DNA from: Baffinella frigidus
Lineage: Eukaryota; Cryptophyceae; Cryptomonadales; Baffinellaceae
Assembly: GCA_026770585.1 (NCBI GenBank)
Contig: MU646544.1
Span: forward strand, 205,154-218,440
Length of the DNA: 13,287 bases
Direction of reading: 5' to 3'
Of the stretch, positions 12,701 through 13,287 are shown piece by piece. Below the pieces are notes generated by a model. That model was given only the letters and a program-made list of their open reading frames with translations. It was not told the origin of the DNA and made no database searches. A program made the position numbers and the translations under genes. Every line of letters starts with the position of its first letter. Within the stretch, counting starts at the first letter, position 1.

Positions 12701-13117
12701 ACCCTACTCTGTACACCCGAAACCCTCATCACTAAACCCTGCACTCAATCTCATATACCCTAGGCCATAAACCTCTATACACGTCAAACCCAGGTGTGCG
12801 CGCTGCGGCGGTGGCGGGAGGTATGCAGCGTGCGGAGCCGCGTGACGGGTGTGCGCGTGGCTGTCGACGTGCTGTTCCGGAGACCTGATACGCTCAACCC
12901 TAGAACCTGATACTCTCAACTCTAGACCTGCTACTCTCAACCTGATGACCTCAACCCCAAACTGCTCCCCAGGTGGAATGACATACACGCCAACCCCTCA
13001 ACCCCAAACCCCAACCACCAGGTGTGCGCGCTGCGGTGGTGGCGGGATGTGTGCAGCGTGCGGAGCCGCGTGTCGGGTGTCAGGGTCGTCGTCGATTTGC
13101 TGTTCCGCCGACTCCAG
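4662..13117 (+). CDS. Multi-exon gene for a coiled-coil protein with Trp-centred, Sfi1-like motifs; 3' end outside the window
   Basis: Sixteen exons (4662-5436, 5600-5739, 6034-6129, 7000-7062, 7322-7369, 8035-8096, 8490-8574, 8793-9007, 9527-9635, 10268-10372, 10603-10686, 10911-11189, 11427-11462, 11659-11904, 12509-12601, 13022-13117) total 2532 bp, exactly 844 codons, with compatible phases at every junction and no stop. Residues 1-305 are unrecognised. Residues 306-375 and 567-780 are charged and helical. Trp-centred motifs fall at 383, 395, 428, 461, 495, 516, 523, 536/540, 774, 786 and 818/819. The best one (residues 445-462) fits the Sfi1 pattern A-x7-LL-x3-F/L-xx-W-K/R closely, and four of the Trp are 33-34 residues apart. 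Sfi1-type proteins bind centrin along a long helix at centrosomes and basal bodies. A cytoskeletal or basal-body role is an inference; a generic coiled-coil protein is the alternative. Confidence 0.6.
5437..5599 (+). repeat. Intron 1: CCCTAAA then CCCTCAA heptamer array
   Basis: The GT donor is followed at once by (CCCTAAA)n, turning into (CCCTCAA)n and CCCCAAA variants, and ends in ACCAG. Nothing but heptamer repeat separates the two exons. Confidence 0.8.
5600..5739 (+). CDS. Plus gene exon 2
   Basis: After AAACCAG (5598-5599) two bases finish the Gly codon begun in exon 1, then 46 codons run to the donor GTCCCC (5740). The start is Gly-rich; the end, QHLLVATDNIQKMSAWEK, is helical and leads into exon 3. 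The 140-bp length makes the phase fit on both sides. A complementary pair, CATCTTTTGG and CCAAAAGATG (5689-5698, 5715-5724), is contained in the coding sequence. Confidence 0.6.
5740..6033 (+). repeat. Intron 2: poly-C runs and CCCTCAA array
   Basis: It contains homopolymeric C tracts (about 5751-5758 and 5791-5802), scattered CCCTAAA, and a homogeneous (CCCTCAA)n block at 5878-5985, ending in ACTCCAG. Confidence 0.8.
6034..6129 (+). CDS. Plus gene exon 3, first copy
   Basis: A phase-0 exon of 32 codons runs from the CAG acceptor (6031-6033) to the donor GTATCA (6130). It encodes a charged helical segment, EENNGLKRLLYEAGRDNGRL then TSNAMASEHA. A second copy follows at 6263-6349, separated by a foldback element. 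Either copy or both can be spliced in without breaking the frame. Confidence 0.6.
6130..6262 (+). mobile_element. MITE family copy 1, lying exactly as an intron between two exon-3 copies
   Basis: The left part ATCCGGGGAAAC and TTTTTCTTT matches copy 3 at 12241. A perfect 17-bp inverted repeat (6168-6184 with 6221-6237, ending in ATTACTAC) encloses a core resembling the other two copies, in the same orientation as copy 2. The outer right arm is not complementary to the left, so this copy is rearranged. It starts at a GT donor directly after the exon and ends at GCGGAG, from where the second exon copy reads in phase 0, so it can behave as a 133-bp intron. No transposase is encoded. Confidence 0.75.
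6263..6349 (+). CDS. Plus gene exon 3, second copy (optional exon)
   Basis: 29 codons (DTNGLKRLLYETGRDTGRL then ASNAMASEHA) are bounded by AG at 6261-6262 and the donor GTGCGT (6350), phase 0. They differ from the first copy mostly by synonymous or conservative changes. This is the one duplicated exon where both copies keep an open frame. It could be a second unit of a 30-residue repeat or a duplicated alternative exon. Confidence 0.5.
6573..6596 (+). pseudogene. Truncated copy 1 of exon 4
   Basis: CAG is followed by the first eight codons of exon 4 (VRSLIVSI), then GTAGACCCGC and heptamer repeat. It could splice as a 24-bp phase-0 micro-exon using GTAGAC. Confidence 0.65.
6699..6728 (+). 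pseudogene. Truncated copy 2 of exon 4
   Basis: CAG is followed by VRSLILSIGE and then, where the intact copy continues GTGCGC, by ACCTACACCC. No GT remains at the break. Confidence 0.65.
6872..6895 (+). pseudogene. Truncated copy 3 of exon 4
   Basis: CAG is followed by VRSLLVSI, then GCAGACCCGC. It matches copy 1 except that the possible donor is GC rather than GT. Confidence 0.65.
7000..7062 (+). CDS. Plus gene exon 4
   Basis: 21 codons in phase 0 lie between CAG (6997-6999) and the donor GTGTAA (7063). They encode VRSLIVSIGEVRGEAVLALR plus Gln. This is the complete and last copy of a set of four. Both the acceptor and the final codon are CAG. Confidence 0.65.
7063..7321 (+). repeat. Intron: CCCTGAA and CCCTCAA array
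   Basis: Heptamers shift from (CCCTGAA)n at about 7105-7150 to (CCCTCAA)n and (CACTCAA)n to 7218, followed by about 100 bp of looser repeat. Confidence 0.8.
7322..7369 (+). CDS. Plus gene exon 5
   Basis: 16 codons in phase 0 (VQAGEILREDAAQELQ) lie between CAG (7319-7321) and the donor GTCCCG (7370). The peptide is a short amphipathic helix. The final CTGCAG-GTC is copied at the start of each following repeat unit. Confidence 0.6.
7370..8034 (+). repeat. Tandem-repeat intron, four units of 149-179 bp, each bounded by GT and CTGCAG
   Basis: Units 7370-7518, 7519-7696 and 7697-7875 each begin GTCC, then a variant of CCACACCCCAAAACRCGC and TACATATCTA. Each contains inverted TGTACA/GGTACA motifs and GTCGTGTCCGCGAGCGTGG, and ends GGGGCCTGCAG. 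Unit 7876-8034 starts with an exon-6 head copy. This is not heptamer repeat. Every unit is itself a potential GT-AG intron. Confidence 0.8.
7876..7907 (+). pseudogene. Truncated copy of exon 6
   Basis: After CTGCAG it reads RALKVVDGWKA, then breaks after GGAAGGC into TTTATTGTAAC. About half of exon 6 is present; the second Trp motif is missing. Confidence 0.7.
8035..8096 (+). CDS. Plus gene exon 6 with two Trp motifs
   Basis: After CTGCAG (8029-8034) the exon encodes GALKVVDGWKALTRRQLFQC and two bases of a Trp codon, ending at the donor GTACAC (8097), phase 2. Exon 7 supplies the third base. Trp 383 with following Lys and Trp 395 are preceded by hydrophobic residues, as in Sfi1-type repeats. 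If the intron were not removed, the frame would run into translated heptamer repeat. Confidence 0.62.
8097..8489 (+). repeat. Intron: CCCTGAA, CCACCCT and CCCCTAA arrays
   Basis: Three homogeneous blocks follow each other: (CCCTGAA)n at about 8124-8285, (CCACCCT)n at 8306-8366, and (CCCCTAA)n at about 8390-8445. All have a 7-bp period. Long open frames on both strands here (such as minus 8389-7883) arise because a 7-bp repeat without stops stays open in all frames. Confidence 0.85.
8490..8574 (+). CDS. Plus gene exon 7
   Basis: After ACACCAG (8488-8489) one base completes Trp 395, then 28 codons run to the CAG and donor GTGATG (8575), phase 0. The product is Arg- and Ala-rich (GRALAVEVANGRRARVAEQ) and probably helical. 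Confidence 0.58.
8575..8792 (+). repeat. Intron: degenerate heptamers with a CAACCAT block
   Basis: CGACCCT/CGACACT variants, then (CAACCAT)n at 8689-8718 and CACCCT variants, ending with a C run and ACACCAG. Confidence 0.75.
8793..9007 (+). CDS. Plus gene exon 8 with the best Sfi1-like repeat
   Basis: 71 codons plus two bases, from ACCAG (8791-8792) to the donor GTTGAT (9008), phase 2. It begins AIHAWRDGVSYR and contains ASERSAGRALSAALGVWR, which fits A-x7-LL-x3-F/L-xx-W-K/R with one deviation (AL for LL). Trp 428 and 461 are 33 residues apart, and the Trp completed at the junction (495) is 34 further on. The rest is Arg-rich. The donor was chosen because it alone gives the phase needed by exon 9. 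Confidence 0.6.
9008..9526 (+). repeat. Tandem-repeat intron with about 100-130 bp units, MITE inside
   Basis: Units share GTCGATTGTACACTC or GTTGATTGTATCG, ATCGCGGTACAC or similar, GTAAAACNCCC, and GGTRCGCGGACC, near 9008, 9258, 9335 and 9420. Several end in GCAGGGTGCTGCGC or a variant, copying the head of exon 9 (9446-9456, and degenerate near 9081). A MITE interrupts the first unit. It is a different repeat family from the heptamers. Confidence 0.65.
9107..9239. mobile_element. MITE family copy 2 with 12-bp flanking duplication
   Basis: 133 bp with imperfect terminal inverted repeats of about 45-50 bp (left GGGAAACGGTTTTAGTTTAA, right arm complementary with a few changes). The core CACTACACA/ACGAATGC type loop is shared with the copies at 6.1 and 12.2 kb. 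CTGCGCCAATCT flanks it at 9095-9106 and 9240-9251, an exact 12-bp direct repeat read as the target-site duplication. There is no coding capacity. Its AT content contrasts with the surroundings. Confidence 0.82.
9527..9635 (+). CDS. Plus gene exon 9
   Basis: After TTGCAG (9525-9526) one base completes Trp 495, then 36 codons run to the donor GTCTGA (9636), phase 0. It encodes VLRAAVHRLARHTREQSHQ then RWRVRCFAWTQGAVSTR, a basic helix with Trp 516 and 523. Heptamer array starts right after the donor. Confidence 0.58.
9885..9937 (+). pseudogene. Truncated copy 1 of exon 10, acceptor lost
   Basis: It reads ILAWWFGQWATRALLGG and breaks at a G run into GTGTAAACCC. The base before the exon is A (CCAA instead of CCAG), so the acceptor is destroyed. 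Confidence 0.75.
9989..10031 (+). pseudogene. Truncated copy 2 of exon 10
   Basis: After CAG it reads VLAGWFDQWATRA and breaks into GGGGGTTTCCTACACCC. The nearest GT would leave phase 1. Confidence 0.75.
10061..10115 (+). pseudogene. Truncated copy 3 of exon 10
   Basis: After GCAG it reads VLAGWFNQLTTRALLGG; the second Trp codon TGG is TTG (Leu). It then runs through a G-rich stretch to CCTCTAAACCC. Confidence 0.75.
10174..10244 (+). pseudogene. Truncated copy 4 of exon 10
   Basis: After GCAG it reads VLAGWFEQWATRAVVLGC and RRAGDA, then stops (TAA) where heptamer begins after GGGATGC. It covers about two thirds of the exon. Confidence 0.75.
10268..10372 (+). CDS. Plus gene exon 10
   Basis: 35 codons in phase 0 lie between CACCAG (10266-10267) and the donor GTACCA (10373). 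They encode ILAGWFDQWATRAVVLGC then RRAGDAGVAAGRAEAEE. The WFxxWxxR core resembles a Trp-centred helical repeat. It is the only full-length copy of five. Confidence 0.68.
10373..10602 (+). other. Intron without heptamer repeats
   Basis: This intron is unusual here in having almost no CCCTAAA. It contains CCACCAACCACCCCAAGTG/ACCAAGTGGGG, an imperfect palindrome at about 10388-10408, and a TTTCACCAG..CTGGTGAAA pair (10426-10434 with 10460-10468). The frame of exon 11 stays open upstream to about 10540, so exon 11 may begin earlier than modelled. Confidence 0.5.
10603..10686 (+). CDS. Plus gene exon 11
   Basis: 28 codons in phase 0 lie between GAAG (10601-10602) and the donor GTACAC (10687): VRCATRVEQARVALHAGLAE then AKAGREAE. 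The segment is helical and starts the charged region that continues in exon 12. The acceptor is AAG rather than CAG and is less certain. Confidence 0.55.
10687..10910 (+). repeat. Intron: CCATAAA heptamer array
   Basis: 10731-10862 is mostly (CCATAAA)n with (CCATCAA)n variants, a heptamer unlike the neighbouring introns but of the same 7-bp period. It ends CTACCTCAG. Confidence 0.85.
10911..11189 (+). CDS. Plus gene exon 12: coiled coil with 11-residue repeats
   Basis: 93 codons in phase 0 follow CTCAG (10906-10910). The product is a highly charged coiled coil. Its C-terminal half holds three consecutive 11-residue (33-bp) repeats: ELTETKRQLEA, ELGETKRRLED, ELTETRRRVEE, with a related EELGETKRVCA earlier. 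Hendecads are a known coiled-coil period. The modelled donor is GC (11190, GCACTC) after CAG. A GT alternative in phase 0 lies 12 bases earlier (GTTCAA at 11178). Confidence 0.78.
11190..11426 (+). repeat. Intron: CCCTAAA and CCCTGAA array
   Basis: (CCCTAAA)n with CCCCAAA and CCCTGAA variants fills 11195-11420 and ends TCGCAG. This is among the cleanest CCCTAAA stretches in the window. Confidence 0.85.
11427..11462 (+). CDS. Plus gene exon 13, 36-bp micro-exon
   Basis: Twelve codons in phase 0 (NALHMTRDLLAQ) lie between TCGCAG and CAG followed by GCACCT. It stands out as a non-repeat island in heptamer sequence. It contains no GT, so if real it must use a GC donor at 11463. Confidence 0.5.
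11463..11658 (+). repeat. Intron: CCCTAAA, CCCTGCA and CCCTGAA array
   Basis: Mixed heptamer variants fill the interval, ending TAAACCAG. Confidence 0.85.
11659..11904 (+). CDS. Plus gene exon 14: coiled coil ending in a Trp motif
   Basis: 82 codons in phase 0 follow ACCAG (11657-11658). Most of it is an Ala/Glu-rich helix with a repeat-like series (KVARDAAEVDSDAAKVNLEE), then SAALRVVGAWRALSVKQ with Trp 774, similar to exon 6 (LKVVDGWKAL). The modelled donor is GC (GCGCGA, 11905) after CAG; GTGAAG at 11896, also phase 0, is the GT alternative. Confidence 0.72.
12180..12440 (+). pseudogene. Broken copy of exon 15, split by a MITE
   Basis: After CAACAG the sequence aligns with exon 15 (CGGTGGGCGGG) but the third codon is TGA. 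After a short duplicated CACCGAAAAATCG segment and the MITE (12241-12382) the copy resumes as GAAARRIRAGDVLAGRRT and ends at 12440. It cannot encode the exon. Confidence 0.7.
12241..12382. mobile_element. MITE family copy 3, near-perfect foldback
   Basis: 142 bp with 54-bp terminal inverted repeats (12241-12294 and 12329-12382) differing at one position, around a 34-bp loop. The ends read TTTATCCGGGGAAACC. If the ends are taken as TCCGGGG, the flanks are TA on both sides, which would suit a TA target. The loop is inverted relative to copies 1 and 2. The near identity of the arms suggests a young insertion or gene conversion. Confidence 0.85.
12509..12601 (+). CDS. Plus gene exon 15
   Basis: 31 codons in phase 0 lie between GGCAG (12507-12508) and the donor GTAACC (12602). 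They encode AVRRWAGAAGAAARRKTAGE then VLAGRRTAFLG, a basic, Ala-rich helix with Trp 786 followed by Ala rather than Lys/Arg. It is the intact last copy of two. Confidence 0.62.
12602..13021 (+). repeat. Intron: diverged heptamers and an exon-16 head copy
   Basis: CGCTAAA/CGCTGAA and CCCTAAA variants, about 12650-12705, then looser sequence and the incomplete exon-16 copy. It ends AACCACCAG. Confidence 0.7.
12794..12879 (+). pseudogene. Truncated copy of exon 16
   Basis: After CCCAG it reads VCALRRWREVCSVRSRVTG and VRVAVDVLFR, then breaks into GAGACCTGATACGCTC. The CAG and donor of the intact copy are missing. Confidence 0.75.
13022..13117 (+). CDS. Plus gene exon 16 (last seen in this window)
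   Basis: 32 codons in phase 0 lie between ACCAG (13020-13021) and CAG followed by GCGCGG. They encode VCALRWWRDVCSVRSRVSG then VRVVVDLLFRRLQ, with Trp 818/819 in a basic amphipathic helix. No GT lies at the end, so a GC donor at 13118 is modelled. Read through, the frame enters heptamer-like sequence. The gene probably continues to the right. Confidence 0.62.
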
Positions 13118-13164
13118 GCGCGGAACCCTGCACGCTTAAACTGCACAACTTCTTGTTCTTCAAC

Positions 13165-13180
13165 GATTGGAATTCCAATC
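13165..13180. repeat. 16-bp perfect palindrome
   Basis: GATTGGAATTCCAATC is its own reverse complement. It lies in the intron just before the terminal CACCCCT array. Confidence 0.8.
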
Positions 13181-13287
13181 TCACCCCTCACCCCTCACCC
13201 CTCAGCCCTCAGCCCTCAGCCCTCACCCCTCACCCCTCACCCCTCACCCCTCACCCCTCACCCCTCACCCCTCACCCCTCACCCCTG
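13181..13287. repeat. CACCCCT heptamer array, running off the window
   Basis: (CACCCCT)n with a short (CAGCCCT)n block fills the last 107 bp. The period is 7 bp and the units are nearly identical, indicating recent expansion. Confidence 0.9.

Overview
This is eukaryotic nuclear DNA, most likely from an alga or other protist. Small GC-rich exons sit in introns filled with degenerate 7-bp TTTAGGG/CCCTAAA-type repeats. That telomere type occurs in the green lineage and in dinoflagellates and other alveolates. Probable GC-AG introns fit a dinoflagellate or a large-genome green alga. No exon can place the organism more precisely.

Two divergently transcribed, multi-exon genes explain almost all coding signal. 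On the minus strand, four phase-compatible exons (4058-3918, 3217-3176, 1196-1113, 202-102) join into one nearly canonical PLAT/LH2 domain that begins at its own ATG. On the plus strand, sixteen phase-compatible exons from 4662 to 13117 join into an open frame of 844 codons that probably runs out of the window. It encodes an N-terminal unrecognised region, then helical coiled-coil segments mixed with Trp-centred motifs. Some of these motifs are 33-34 residues apart and resemble Sfi1-type centrin-binding repeats. The 603 bp between the two start codons should hold both promoters.

Region by region: 1-4058 is the PLAT gene, with (GA)n introns, a 2-kb intron carrying foldback and direct repeats, and TTTAGGG-like arrays. 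4059-4661 is the divergent intergenic region. 4662-5436 is the large first exon of the plus gene. 5437-13287 is a string of 36-279 bp exons separated by heptamer arrays, two complex tandem-repeat introns and three copies of a foldback MITE family.

The striking feature is exon echoing. About half of the exons are accompanied by one to four partial tandem copies. Nearly all contain the preceding intron end plus the head of the exon, break off inside the exon, and fall back into heptamer repeat; the complete exon is usually the last copy in the direction of transcription. In both genes the heptamer arrays have the C-rich strand as the sense strand. All splice models and family calls come from reading the sequence, without transcript data or database searches.
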